Source of the DNA: Verrucomicrobia bacterium TMED44
GTDB taxonomy: Bacteria; Verrucomicrobiota; Verrucomicrobiia; Opitutales; Seribacteraceae
Length of the DNA stretch: 16,339 nucleotides
Assembly: GCA_002168015.1 (NCBI GenBank)
Contig: NHCX01000001.1
Coordinates: forward strand, 1 to 16,339
Direction: 5' to 3'
The position numbers and the translations under genes were made by a program. Shown here in pieces: positions 7,787 to 15,523 of this stretch. Positions within the stretch are counted from its first letter, which is position 1, and every line of letters starts with the position of its first letter. The notes below the pieces were generated by a model that ran no database searches, was not told the DNA's origin, and worked only from the letters and a program-made list of their open reading frames with translations.

Positions 7787-8839
7787 ATGGTATCATTATT
7801 TATTATTTCCTTGTTCACATCATTCGTTCTTTGTGCAGAAGAAAGTGCTTCTGTTTATTATAAACAAGATTTGAATACTTCGGGCAATCATACGGAAGAT
7901 GGTAATCAGATTATTGCTTACATGGGCGAATCAGGAATGAATGCTGAAGAGTATTTTGTAAGTTTACAAAAAGTCCTTTCGCATTTCGAGGAAGATCATT
8001 TACTTCGAATTGAACCGAGAGAATATCCAAAGATTGCAATTAAATTGGAAACTTCATTTGCACCCGGTTTGCAGACTTCGGTTCATCTGATCGATGCTCT
8101 TTTGGAGTCTTTAAAAAGGCGTGGCTATAAGAAAAGTGATATTTTACTATTTGATCGAAATTTAGAAGGATTACAGGAAGCAGGATTTATTTTGCAATCC
8201 GGAAAGGATAACTACAAGGGACACCAGGTTATAAGTTCTTCAGACAATGAATATTTTATGGAAGGGTGGTTTCATGACAGCCCTCTTCCGCCCACATCCT
8301 TTGATCGTGCCAAGTTTATTCTTAAATTTCCATCCAATCCATCGAAACGATTCCTTGAGGAAAGAAAAAGTTATCTTCCGGCACCTATTTTTAAGGACGC
8401 ATATTGGATTAACCTCGCTGTTCCCATGGATGATGTCTTTTTGGGGATTGATGGTGCGGCAGCCAACCTCTCTCTTGGTGCTATGAGTAACTACGGTCGC
8501 TTTCAATTGAAAAAAACAATGGCTCCAGCAACCGTTGCTGAAATTATGGCGATTCCAGAAATCTGGGATAAGCGGTTGTTTTCAATTCTGGATTTTTCTC
8601 GTTATCAAGTCGCGAATGGACAGAGGTTTGATTCCAAATACACGGAAAAAGAACCAAATTTCTTATTAAGTAGGAATCCATTTTCAATAGATTACTTGGC
8701 ATGGAAGACAATAAATAAAAAAAGATCAACTCGTGGACTCTCGGTTAGACTGGAAGATCAGTCCTTGCTATTCAAATATGCGGAAGAATTGGGCTTGGGT
8801 GTACCTCGCAAGACTCGGCTTAAAATAATCTCAAAGTGA
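7787..8839 (+). CDS. Exported DUF362-like protein
   Basis: From the ATG at 7787 the protein has 350 residues with a Sec-type signal (MVSLFIISLFTSFVLCAEES, probable cleavage near residues 16-18). The frame is open further upstream (7727, or a TTG at 7760 that would add basic residues), but that would run into the divergent lipoprotein gene. The fold signature resembles DUF362: KIAIKLETSFAPGLQTSVHL (82-101), a GYKKSDILLFDR segment (113-124), YWINLAVPMDD (206-216), FSILDFSRYQVANG (265-278) and SRNPFSIDYLAWKTINKKR (295-313), corresponding to the family's S.DPVA.D....I...R motif. Many DUF362 proteins carry ferredoxin-type clusters; this one has no Cys after the signal peptide. Reaction unknown. 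It is followed after 18 nt by the propeller gene, probably one operon. Confidence 0.75.
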   Translation: MVSLFIISLFTSFVLCAEESASVYYKQDLNTSGNHTEDGNQIIAYMGESGMNAEEYFVSLQKVLSHFEEDHLLRIEPREYPKIAIKLETSFAPGLQTSVHLIDALLESLKRRGYKKSDILLFDRNLEGLQEAGFILQSGKDNYKGHQVISSSDNEYFMEGWFHDSPLPPTSFDRAKFILKFPSNPSKRFLEERKSYLPAPIFKDAYWINLAVPMDDVFLGIDGAAANLSLGAMSNYGRFQLKKTMAPATVAEIMAIPEIWDKRLFSILDFSRYQVANGQRFDSKYTEKEPNFLLSRNPFSIDYLAWKTINKKRSTRGLSVRLEDQSLLFKYAEELGLGVPRKTRLKIISK

Positions 8840-8857
8840 TGTTTTATCTTTTTACTT

Positions 8858-10111
8858 ATGTATAATAGGCTCAGTCTTTTCACCTTTTTAATATTTTCGA
8901 TACTTTTACAACCGTTTAGCACATTTGCATCTGATTGGAGTAATTGGTTAGGCCCAAATTTTGATGGTTCAGTAGAGGAGGAAATCATGATTCCGGAGAA
9001 ACAAGATGAACTACCAGTTATTTGGAAACAACCGGTTGGAAAAGGTTGGTCTTCCCCGGTTTTCAGAGATGGAAAAGTTTATATTCACGACCGGACTGAT
9101 CAGAATGAAAACCTTACTGCATATGAAATCGAAACTGGTCAGAGACAATGGCGTTTTTCATATCGCTCCAACTATCAAGATTCTTTTGGTATGGAGGACG
9201 GTCCGCGGTCGACTCCAGCCATTAGGCAAAAGATACTGGTCAGTCATGGACCTCAAGGTTTGCTACATGCGATCGAAACTGGGAAGGGTAAGTTAATTTG
9301 GAAGAGGGATCTAGTCAAAGATTTCGGTTCCCCTAAGGGTTTTTTTGGTAGATGTTCCTCCCCTTTGATTGTGGGCAATAAAGTGATTATAGATGTTGGC
9401 GGTAAAACTGTTGGCTTGGTAGCATTTTCATTATTTTCGGGTAAGACTTTATGGACCGGAAATCCATATACTAATGATTATGCTTCAGTTGCTCCGATAA
9501 AGATCGAAGAAAAAATCTTGGCCGCAAGTTTTATGCGAGAAGGATTGGTCATCGTGAATACGACAAATGGCAAAGAGATTTTTTTTGAATCCTTTCAATC
9601 GCCCATAAATGCATCGGTGAATGCTGCGACTCCCTTGGTATTAAATAATGGAATATTTCTTTCTTCATGTTATGAAGTCGGAGCCCATTTTTGGGAGTTT
9701 TCGTCGGCTAATCAAGATGTCCCTGTGATGTTTGAGAAAAGTTGGCACAAGCAAAATGTTTTGGATTGTCATTATTCTACACCGGTTGCATCAGGAGAAT
9801 TTTTATATGGATTTCATGGTAGACAGGAGCGGGGAGCAAATCTTCGCTGTGTAAGAATTATCGATGGTGAGGTTATGTGGACTGCACCACCTATGGGGAC
9901 GGGCAATTTAATCCGAGCGGGTCGTCAAATTATTATTCTTACAGAAAGCGGAGAGATCGTTATCATTAAAGCAGACCCTCATGGATTCCGTTTGCTTTTT
10001 CGGCAGCAAATTCTTGGGCAGGGCAGGGCACACTTTGCTTACTCCGGTGGTAGACTTTTTGCCAGGGATAACCGTAGATTAATTTGCCTAAAGACCTCGG
10101 ATAAGAAGTAA
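8858..10111 (+). CDS. Exported PQQ-like (BamB-type) beta-propeller protein
   Basis: A 417-residue protein with a clear Sec signal peptide (MYNRLSLFTFLIFSILLQPF, TFA then cleavage near residue 24). The mature protein begins DWSNWLGPNFDGS, the motif that opens many exported PQQ-like/WD-type propellers in Planctomycetes and Verrucomicrobia. Repeated blades follow the pattern of hydrophobic strand, Gly-x-Val/Ile, then Ala-x-[DE]-x-x-[TS]-Gly-x-x-x-Trp: LTAYEIETGQRQWRF (86-100), LHAIETGKGKLIWKR (136-150), LVAFSLFSGKTLWTG (187-201) and later IIDGEVMWTAP. There are no PQQ-dehydrogenase catalytic signatures or cytochrome c motif, so it is probably a binding or scaffold protein. Real PQQ binding is not shown. 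It follows the DUF362-like gene by 18 nt and converges on the sulfatase gene, with 24 nt between stops and no hairpin. Confidence 0.85.
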   Translation: MYNRLSLFTFLIFSILLQPFSTFASDWSNWLGPNFDGSVEEEIMIPEKQDELPVIWKQPVGKGWSSPVFRDGKVYIHDRTDQNENLTAYEIETGQRQWRFSYRSNYQDSFGMEDGPRSTPAIRQKILVSHGPQGLLHAIETGKGKLIWKRDLVKDFGSPKGFFGRCSSPLIVGNKVIIDVGGKTVGLVAFSLFSGKTLWTGNPYTNDYASVAPIKIEEKILAASFMREGLVIVNTTNGKEIFFESFQSPINASVNAATPLVLNNGIFLSSCYEVGAHFWEFSSANQDVPVMFEKSWHKQNVLDCHYSTPVASGEFLYGFHGRQERGANLRCVRIIDGEVMWTAPPMGTGNLIRAGRQIIILTESGEIVIIKADPHGFRLLFRQQILGQGRAHFAYSGGRLFARDNRRLICLKTSDKK

Positions 10112-10135
10112 ATGTTTATCTATAGTTGTTGCGAA

Positions 10136-11575
10136 TTAGATTTTGCTAGTGAGAGAGGGAAATGATTTGGACAAGTCTAATTTGTCTCCCATCTGTTTTT
10201 GAAGTTTCAGAAGTCGTGGGAATAATTTGGACGCGATTACTTTTCCTCTCTTAGTTCCAGCTAAATCTTTTTTCTCGAATGGATCACGAAAGATATCATA
10301 CACACGAACGATTGGCACATTTGGATAGACCAATAGTTTTTCGTTGCCAACGGTGACGGATCTTTGGGCATCTAGATAAGCTCCGTATATTTCTTTATAT
10401 GGTGATCTGTTTACAGTGCCTTTAGCCAAAGGCATTATATCTTGAAACTGAACATGTTTTGGCTTTACAACCTTTGCAAGAGCTAGCGTGGTGGGCATAA
10501 TATCCTGTAGATAAATAGGGGCTGTTATTTCCTTTTTTTTCGGGATGCCAGGGCCGCAAACGATAAACGGAACACGGGTGCTGTGCTCGTACAAATTTTG
10601 TTTTCCCAAAAGACCATGATGCCCCACTCCCAAACCATGATCAGCGGAAAAGAAAATGTAGGTATTTTTTTCCATACCTGACTTTTGGAGTCCAGATATT
10701 ATTTTTCCGATTTGTTCATCCATATGAGTAATGATCGCGTAGTACTCCTGCCTGTTTACTTTTATGGAATGCGTAGTCCTTGGCATAGGGGCGAGTTTTT
10801 CATCGCGCAGATTATGCGGGCACTTAATTTCTTCCTTATATGGGTATTCCGGAAGAAAGCTAGTGGGTACCTGGATTCGATCTAAGGGGTATCGGTCAAT
10901 GTATGACTTGGGTGCTTGCCTTGGGTCATGCGGTGCATTGAAGGCAATATATGCAAAAAAAGGGTTTTCATCCTGGTGCTTTTTTGCTTCGTCAAAAAAG
11001 TACAGGGCATCATCGGCTACCACTTCGCTCCAATGTTTTCCGCCTTTCCAAAAACCTCCGAATTTTGGATCGTATGGACTCCAGGGGTCGGGCTTATCAC
11101 TAATGGGTCGGTTGTATCCCTCAGGGGTTTGGTTGGGCATGCCCCCCCGAAGATTACGAACAACATCAAAGCACTTTTCAGCCTTAGCTCGTACATGCCA
11201 TTTTCCTGTCATGTAAGTCTTGTATCCTGCTTTCTTCATATACTCTGACCACCATCGGCCGGAAATTCTTTCTTCTTCAGCTTGGTTTGATGCTTCCTGA
11301 GCCTGCCAGATAAAACGGCCTGTATTCAGCATATGACGACTTGCTACACATACCGCTCCACTCCATGAACCCATATTATAGGCTCGGGTGAAACTAGTCC
11401 CCGAATTCATCAGATGGTCGAGGTGAGGGGTGTCGATATCAGTTAGTCCTAATTCTCGAATGGTTTCATAGCATTGATCGTCTGCAAAAATAAAAAGAAT
11501 ATTCGGCTTGGATGCTTGGCTGAAGAAAGAAAAGATGAAGAGTAAAAAGGAACATTGCAGTAAGCTTGTTTTCAT
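10136..11575 (-). CDS. Exported type I (formylglycine) sulfatase
   Basis: Hydrolyses a sulfate ester, probably on a polysaccharide outside the cytoplasm; the substrate cannot be read from the sequence. Signal peptide at about 1-20 (SLLQCSFLLFIFSFFSQAS), then the sulfatase opening KPNILFIFADDQ with metal ligands Asp32 and Asp33. The modification site is Cys76-Val-Ala-Ser-Arg80 followed by HMLNTGR, i.e. C-x-A-x-R instead of the usual C-x-P-x-R. Other active-site residues are in place: Lys125 and His127 (TGKWH), His216 (APHD), Asp312 and His313 (SADHG) and Lys325 (GKQNLYEHSTRVPF). Length 479 is normal for the family. It requires a maturation enzyme (FGE or anSME) for formylglycine, not found in the window. 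It is 86 nt downstream of the unknown acidic gene on the same strand. Confidence 0.93.
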   Translation of the reverse strand: MKTSLLQCSFLLFIFSFFSQASKPNILFIFADDQCYETIRELGLTDIDTPHLDHLMNSGTSFTRAYNMGSWSGAVCVASRHMLNTGRFIWQAQEASNQAEEERISGRWWSEYMKKAGYKTYMTGKWHVRAKAEKCFDVVRNLRGGMPNQTPEGYNRPISDKPDPWSPYDPKFGGFWKGGKHWSEVVADDALYFFDEAKKHQDENPFFAYIAFNAPHDPRQAPKSYIDRYPLDRIQVPTSFLPEYPYKEEIKCPHNLRDEKLAPMPRTTHSIKVNRQEYYAIITHMDEQIGKIISGLQKSGMEKNTYIFFSADHGLGVGHHGLLGKQNLYEHSTRVPFIVCGPGIPKKKEITAPIYLQDIMPTTLALAKVVKPKHVQFQDIMPLAKGTVNRSPYKEIYGAYLDAQRSVTVGNEKLLVYPNVPIVRVYDIFRDPFEKKDLAGTKRGKVIASKLFPRLLKLQKQMGDKLDLSKSFPSLTSKI

Positions 11576-11661
11576 GAGCTTAAGTTTTTAATTTTCAGGA
11601 TGTGAATGAAAGTTGGAATGGGTGACTCTCAGAGAAAAAGAAGAGTGAAAGAAACAAAAAC

Positions 11662-12330
11662 TTACCTGCGGCAGTCATTCATCACCCTAAGCCAAATTTC
11701 TCGAAGATCGTGCATTCGCATGTTTGTTTCTTTAAAATAAGATGCCAATTTTTTTCTGCTGTGATGAAGAAATAAATGATTGATCCTCATCGATTCGTTC
11801 AAGGCTGAATGAGCTTTCTTAAAGTGACAAACGGCAAGCAGGAAATCTCCAAGATCAAGGCAGTTTGCAGCCATAATACAATGTTTTTCAGCGTCAGATA
11901 AGCTCACGCTGTATCCCCATACCAAATCAGGACTAGTGGGGTGATTATTCTTTCTCATTAACTGCTCCCAAGAAGCTCGTAGATAAGAAAAAAGAGCATT
12001 GGAGGTTATGTAAATTGGATGCCTGTGGATGGTGTACGGATCCATACTATTAATTTCCTCCGGATCTAAGGGCTTAAGTACAGGCAGATCGTTTTCATCG
12101 AATTCAAGTTCGTCTGTGGATGACCAGTCATCTCGATGCCAACCCATCAGACTGGCTGCAGCATCGAGTCGATCGTCTTGTTCTTTCACTTGGTTGTATG
12201 CAGTCATGAACCGTACAACTTCCTTATCAGAATTTCTTAGAAATACTTGCCAGTCAGATTCATTCCAAGCAAGATCACCAGCATCATCCCAATCACCCTC
12301 ATTACTTCCTTCAAATTCGTACTGACTCAT
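11662..12330 (-). CDS. Hypothetical acidic protein with an internal D-W repeat
   Basis: 222 residues, not recognised. It has no signal peptide or membrane helix, so it is probably cytoplasmic. The first 90 residues are acidic and Trp-rich and contain an internal duplication: DWDDAGDLAWNESDWQVF (13-30) and DWSSTDELEFDENDLPVL (68-85) share D-W-x5-L-x3-E-x-D-x2-V. The rest (about 95-222) looks all-helical with His/Cys/Leu-rich segments (SDAEKHCIMAANCLDLGDFLLAVCHF) that could form a small helical-repeat or four-helix bundle. The ATG at 12330 is the first Met of a well-behaved frame; no Shine-Dalgarno precedes it. It is divergent from acylphosphatase across 115 nt and lies upstream of the sulfatase. 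The function is unknown. Confidence 0.75.
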   Translation of the reverse strand: MSQYEFEGSNEGDWDDAGDLAWNESDWQVFLRNSDKEVVRFMTAYNQVKEQDDRLDAAASLMGWHRDDWSSTDELEFDENDLPVLKPLDPEEINSMDPYTIHRHPIYITSNALFSYLRASWEQLMRKNNHPTSPDLVWGYSVSLSDAEKHCIMAANCLDLGDFLLAVCHFKKAHSALNESMRINHLFLHHSRKKLASYFKETNMRMHDLREIWLRVMNDCRR

Positions 12331-12365
12331 ATACTTTCATTCAAATTGGACAAGATTTCAACGCC

Positions 12366-12395
12366 TTGCAAATGTTTTTATCTTTAGTTTATAAA
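12366..12395 (+). promoter_or_regulatory. Candidate sigma-70 promoter for acylphosphatase
   Basis: TTGCAA at 12366-12371 and TATAAA at 12390-12395 are separated by 18 bases, in the 115-nt gap between divergent genes. The -10 matches 5 of 6 consensus bases and the -35 matches 4 of 6. The predicted transcript would begin near 12402, about 44 nt before the GTG start. It is found by eye only in an A/T-rich region, so a chance match is possible. Confidence 0.35.
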
Positions 12396-12445
12396 AGCTT
12401 GGTATTCGAGTGTGCTTGGCCCATCCATAACTCATCTTATTTTCA

Positions 12446-12712
12446 GTGAGAAGAAAAATAGTTTACAAGGGGAGGGTGCAGGGTGTGGGTTTTCGATGGA
12501 ATGCAAAAGATTCAGTATCAGGATTGCATATTACTGGATATGTAAAAAATCTAAGCGATGGATCTGTGGAATTACTCCTGGAAGGTGAACTAAGAAATAT
12601 TATTGAAGCACAGGCCGCAGTAGACCGGAGGATGCGTGGTTATTGGATAAGTCGTAATCATGAGGATCTTGGTGGGGAAGCTCATTGGGACAAGTTTTCA
12701 ATTCACTCTTGA
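12446..12712 (+). CDS. acyP: Acylphosphatase
   Basis: Small cytoplasmic enzyme that hydrolyses carboxyl-phosphate bonds of acyl phosphates. The 88 residues match the family's usual length of about 90. The signature KGRVQGVGFRW (8-18) holds the phosphate-binding loop and catalytic Arg17, and GYVKNLSDGSVELLLEG (31-47) contains the catalytic Asn35. The start is GTG at 12446: an in-frame stop lies at 12428-12430, and no ATG exists between. No Shine-Dalgarno is visible, but a candidate promoter lies about 50-80 nt upstream. The last 10 bases overlap the 3' end of the convergent toroid-protein gene. Confidence 0.94.
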   Translation: MRRKIVYKGRVQGVGFRWNAKDSVSGLHITGYVKNLSDGSVELLLEGELRNIIEAQAAVDRRMRGYWISRNHEDLGGEAHWDKFSIHS

Positions 12713-13905
12713 GGAAGACAGCGCTTCAGGCTTAGTAAAGCCATAGCTGTTCCATATTGTTGATGGTAATCATAAAAAGGAAAGTCCCACCAGGATCCAT
12801 CTTTTTCCTGTAATGGAGCCAAAATGTTACCCAATTGTTTTTGATACTTCGGTTGATCTTCAAGAGGAAGAGTATCGATACAAAAGGCCGCGTAAAGGTG
12901 ACCGTAGTAAAAGAAATAACCTGCCACCGCGAACCAAGACTCGTGAGGAATAGGTCGCTTACGGGCTACATCTAGCCAACCGTTTCTTTTGATCAAGCGG
13001 TCAAGGCATAACTTATGAATTTCATCGGTAACGGATTCATCCCCCCAAATTTGCAGGGCATAATTACAGGCATGGGATCGGCCGAGGCTGCCAGCGGGAC
13101 GGTTGATTCCACTGCGAGGCCTGTATTTTAGATATTCTCCATATAAATAACTATGGTCAGGCAATCGTTGACGTTGGATAGCATCAAGAGCTCGTTTAAC
13201 CAATTTTTCCGAAACTGCGACCCCCGCAATTTTTGCTTCTTTAAGGCCGACAAGAGCAGTCGCATTAACAAAAGAAATGGAAGAACCGGATGGCTGTTTG
13301 GTTTGGGCATTGAAATCGTAATAACCCCAGCCACCGTCCACGGACTCGTAAGTTTCCAACATCCTAACCTGTTGTGCCATAACCTCTAGAATTTTGTTTT
13401 TTTGCCGCATATTTTCAGCAGAGTTAAGCATACGACTTAGCGCTTGCAGCCCATACGAATGGGACCAAACATTGTAAAGAGCCATAGGACTTGCCCTTCG
13501 TAGTTGCGGAAGTTTTTCGATCAGATAACTTTCTCCCAATTCTATACACTTAGAATACTTTTTATCATCAGCTTTGATTTCAAGGAGGGCAGAGATGGAC
13601 AGTGCGGTAACAGCCAGACGAAATGCCCGGTGTGAACCAGGAACAGGGGCAAAAATATTTAATCCTTTGGTTTGTCTTGCAGATCCCCAGGACCCATCCT
13701 TGTTTTGTTTATTGAGCAGGAACTCACATCCCTTTTCTAATCTATCTTTGATTTCACTAGGTGAGAAATCAATCTTAGCGGGGGAATCAGACTGATTTGA
13801 GTCAACTTCAGCTGATGTAGAAAATACCCAAAGAAATAATCCCTGTACGAGAATAAATGGACCCAACAAAATATTGTTGGTAAAGGGATGCTTGGAATGG
13901 CTCAA
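12703..13905 (-). CDS. Exported prenyltransferase/squalene-cyclase-type alpha/alpha-toroid protein
   Basis: 400 residues. An N-terminal hydrophobic stretch (LLGPFILVQGLFLWVFSTSA, about 13-32) looks like a signal peptide. The mature part has repeats of the squalene-cyclase/prenyltransferase toroid: CEFLLNKQNKDGSWG, the DGGWGYYDF stretch, a weaker NGWLDV stretch and LAPLQEKDGSWWDFP, with helix pairs such as AFRLAVTALSISALLEI between them. The DxDD acid motif needed for squalene-hopene cyclisation is not present, so it is probably not a hopanoid cyclase. Similar exported toroid proteins are common in Planctomycetes and Verrucomicrobia without known function. The start is TTG at 13905, overlapping the upstream stop as TTGA; there is no other in-frame Met nearby, and coupling explains the weak start. 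It overlaps acyP by 10 nt at the 3' end. Confidence 0.8.
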   Translation of the reverse strand: MSHSKHPFTNNILLGPFILVQGLFLWVFSTSAEVDSNQSDSPAKIDFSPSEIKDRLEKGCEFLLNKQNKDGSWGSARQTKGLNIFAPVPGSHRAFRLAVTALSISALLEIKADDKKYSKCIELGESYLIEKLPQLRRASPMALYNVWSHSYGLQALSRMLNSAENMRQKNKILEVMAQQVRMLETYESVDGGWGYYDFNAQTKQPSGSSISFVNATALVGLKEAKIAGVAVSEKLVKRALDAIQRQRLPDHSYLYGEYLKYRPRSGINRPAGSLGRSHACNYALQIWGDESVTDEIHKLCLDRLIKRNGWLDVARKRPIPHESWFAVAGYFFYYGHLYAAFCIDTLPLEDQPKYQKQLGNILAPLQEKDGSWWDFPFYDYHQQYGTAMALLSLKRCLPQE

Positions 13906-15380
13906 CTGTTAGGCTTCTTTTTGAGCACTTTCATCCCCATGCGAACCCCCGAGAGGATTTCTATGGAATCACCAGACTTCTTCCCTTCTTCAATTCTTTT
14001 CTTTTGGACTTTCCCTTTTTTGTTGAGAATGTATACAAATTTGGATTCAGGGTTATTTTCTTCGGATTTGATTACATCAGCGGGTAGGGTGATAGCATCA
14101 GCCCGATGATAAGTTACGCATTCTAATGTGCAGGCTGAGCCGGGATTCGGCAAAATAAAGCCTTTGGGTAACATGATTTCTGCAGTCAGGTCAAAAATAC
14201 CTGGCTGGACCTGAATTTTACTTATTTTTTTGATCGAGCTGGGTATTTTCGACTCGTCTGCGGAGACAAGCGAAAGTTTCGCTTCGTTTCCAACCTTGAT
14301 TAGATGAAGATGTTTTTCAGGAAGATCTAGACGTGCACGAATTTGTCTGCCAGGGGAAATGGTCATGAAATCTTCATGCGGTTTGAGAATGCCACCTTTG
14401 CGGAGTTTGGACTTAAATCCGCTTGCTCCACTCCATTTTCCTCGATCAAAGGTTCCCCAAAATAGAACTCCATTGAATGGACTTTTAATGGGTTGAATAA
14501 TTTTTAAATCCTTTTCAAACTTTTCTTTATTAATGGCCAACTGTTTTCTTTCCTCTACCATTTTTTTACCTTCGAGTTTTTTTCTATTCAATTCAGCTGG
14601 TTTGATCTTCCTTATTGTTTTAATCGATAATTTCTCACGATTAAAGTTTGCATCGGTTGCAGTTTTTCCACGAGGCAATTGGATATCGAGAGTTTCTTCA
14701 TGCCTGATCTTAGCAGCTTCAAAAGAAAATTTTGCTCGTTCATATTGATGCTGAGCTCGTTGAAGAATGATTTCCTCTGTTTCTTCTGTGAGGTCGTCAG
14801 CCTCGTACATTTTTTTCAATTGGTTTAACTCCTCAGCCGCATTGGCAAGATATTGCTCAGATGATTTTAAACTCATGGTTGCCGATTTCTTGTCGAACGG
14901 AAGATATACCTTGTTGAAGCGATTATAGTCTTCTTTTACATAATTTTCGAAACGGTCAATTTCTGCTTTCTCGAGTGGAGCGAGTTCCTCGGCCAGTTTG
15001 ATTTCCGCAAGCAGAATTTCTTTATTTAGGTCTAAAATATTTAGATCATGGCTGAGGACTTGAATATGATTACGAATTTTTTCAGTATCTATCTCAAGAA
15101 GTATTTCTCCTTTTGAAACAGTCTTTCCATGAATAGGTGGTGTACTTACCCTTAAATCGGACCAGTTTTGCGTATCAATTGATAGCACAGTTGCATCAGG
15201 GTCTTCTATGAATCCCTTTAGTACGATTGCATTACGGATAGTTTTCTTTTTTGGAAGTATCACTTCTGGATCTTTATCTTTCGCTTTTTCGCTAGTAGAG
15301 TTGGATTCAGTTCCATAACTGACTAAAGAGGAAGCGAGTAAGCAAAGGAATAGAGAAATTATTTGTAGATTGTAGAGCAT
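13902..15380 (-). CDS. HlyD/RND-type periplasmic adaptor (membrane fusion) protein
   Basis: From the ATG at 15380 the protein has 492 residues (the frame extends to a TTG at 15416, but the ATG sits directly before the signal segment). N-terminal hydrophobic helix YNLQIISLFLCLLASSLVS, then a split biotinyl-lipoyl-like domain: the first half at about 75-105 (VSTPPIHGKTVSKGEILLEIDTE) and the second at about 295-345 (KIIQPIKSPFNGVLFW, then RKGGILKPHEDFMTI). Between them lies a long charged coiled-coil hairpin (about 105-295). A beta-barrel part follows (RARLDLPEKHLHLIKVGNEA, about 348-367), then a membrane-proximal part ending SIEILSGVRMGMKVL. Such adaptors bridge inner-membrane pumps to the outer membrane, but no ABC, RND or MFS pump or TolC-like gene is present. 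It is coupled to the toroid gene by a TTGA overlap. Confidence 0.8.
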   Translation of the reverse strand: MLYNLQIISLFLCLLASSLVSYGTESNSTSEKAKDKDPEVILPKKKTIRNAIVLKGFIEDPDATVLSIDTQNWSDLRVSTPPIHGKTVSKGEILLEIDTEKIRNHIQVLSHDLNILDLNKEILLAEIKLAEELAPLEKAEIDRFENYVKEDYNRFNKVYLPFDKKSATMSLKSSEQYLANAAEELNQLKKMYEADDLTEETEEIILQRAQHQYERAKFSFEAAKIRHEETLDIQLPRGKTATDANFNREKLSIKTIRKIKPAELNRKKLEGKKMVEERKQLAINKEKFEKDLKIIQPIKSPFNGVLFWGTFDRGKWSGASGFKSKLRKGGILKPHEDFMTISPGRQIRARLDLPEKHLHLIKVGNEAKLSLVSADESKIPSSIKKISKIQVQPGIFDLTAEIMLPKGFILPNPGSACTLECVTYHRADAITLPADVIKSEENNPESKFVYILNKKGKVQKKRIEEGKKSGDSIEILSGVRMGMKVLKKKPNS

Positions 15381-15471
15381 GTAAACAGTATCAAATTTTC
15401 CAATGTTCGGAAGCAAGTTAAAAGGATTATTTTAATCGTTGAAGATGAGCGAATATCAGCATTAAATCCAT

Positions 15472-15500
15472 AAACAAAAAGTGACCCATTCGGGCCACTT
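15472..15500 (-). terminator. Intrinsic terminator after the coiled-coil gene
   Basis: On the minus strand AAGTGGCCC, loop GAAT, then GGGTCACTT: a 9-bp stem (one G-U wobble) followed at once by TTTTTGTTTA, the last two T of the stem belonging to the T-run. It lies about 23 nt past the stop at 15524 in the direction of transcription and separates this gene from the HlyD-like gene. The G-U wobble and T-run make it directional for the minus strand. Confidence 0.8.
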
Positions 15501-15523
15501 GCTTGGTATAAATATTTAAAGAC

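Noticed and set aside
10764..11216. 150-codon plus-strand open frame inside the sulfatase gene
   Set aside because: It is opposite conserved sulfatase sequence including active-site residues; no domain is visible and it is explained as a shadow.
11576..11661. Terminator between the acidic protein gene and the sulfatase
   Set aside because: Only short imperfect pairings were found, with no stem followed by a T-run on the transcribed strand.
12703..13905. Squalene-hopene cyclase
   Set aside because: The protein has the toroid repeats, but it is 400 residues instead of about 630, has an export signal and lacks the catalytic DxDD motif.
15381..15416. TTG start 12 codons upstream for the HlyD-like protein
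   Set aside because: The ATG at 15380 lies directly before the hydrophobic signal segment; the TTG adds residues with no support and no Shine-Dalgarno.
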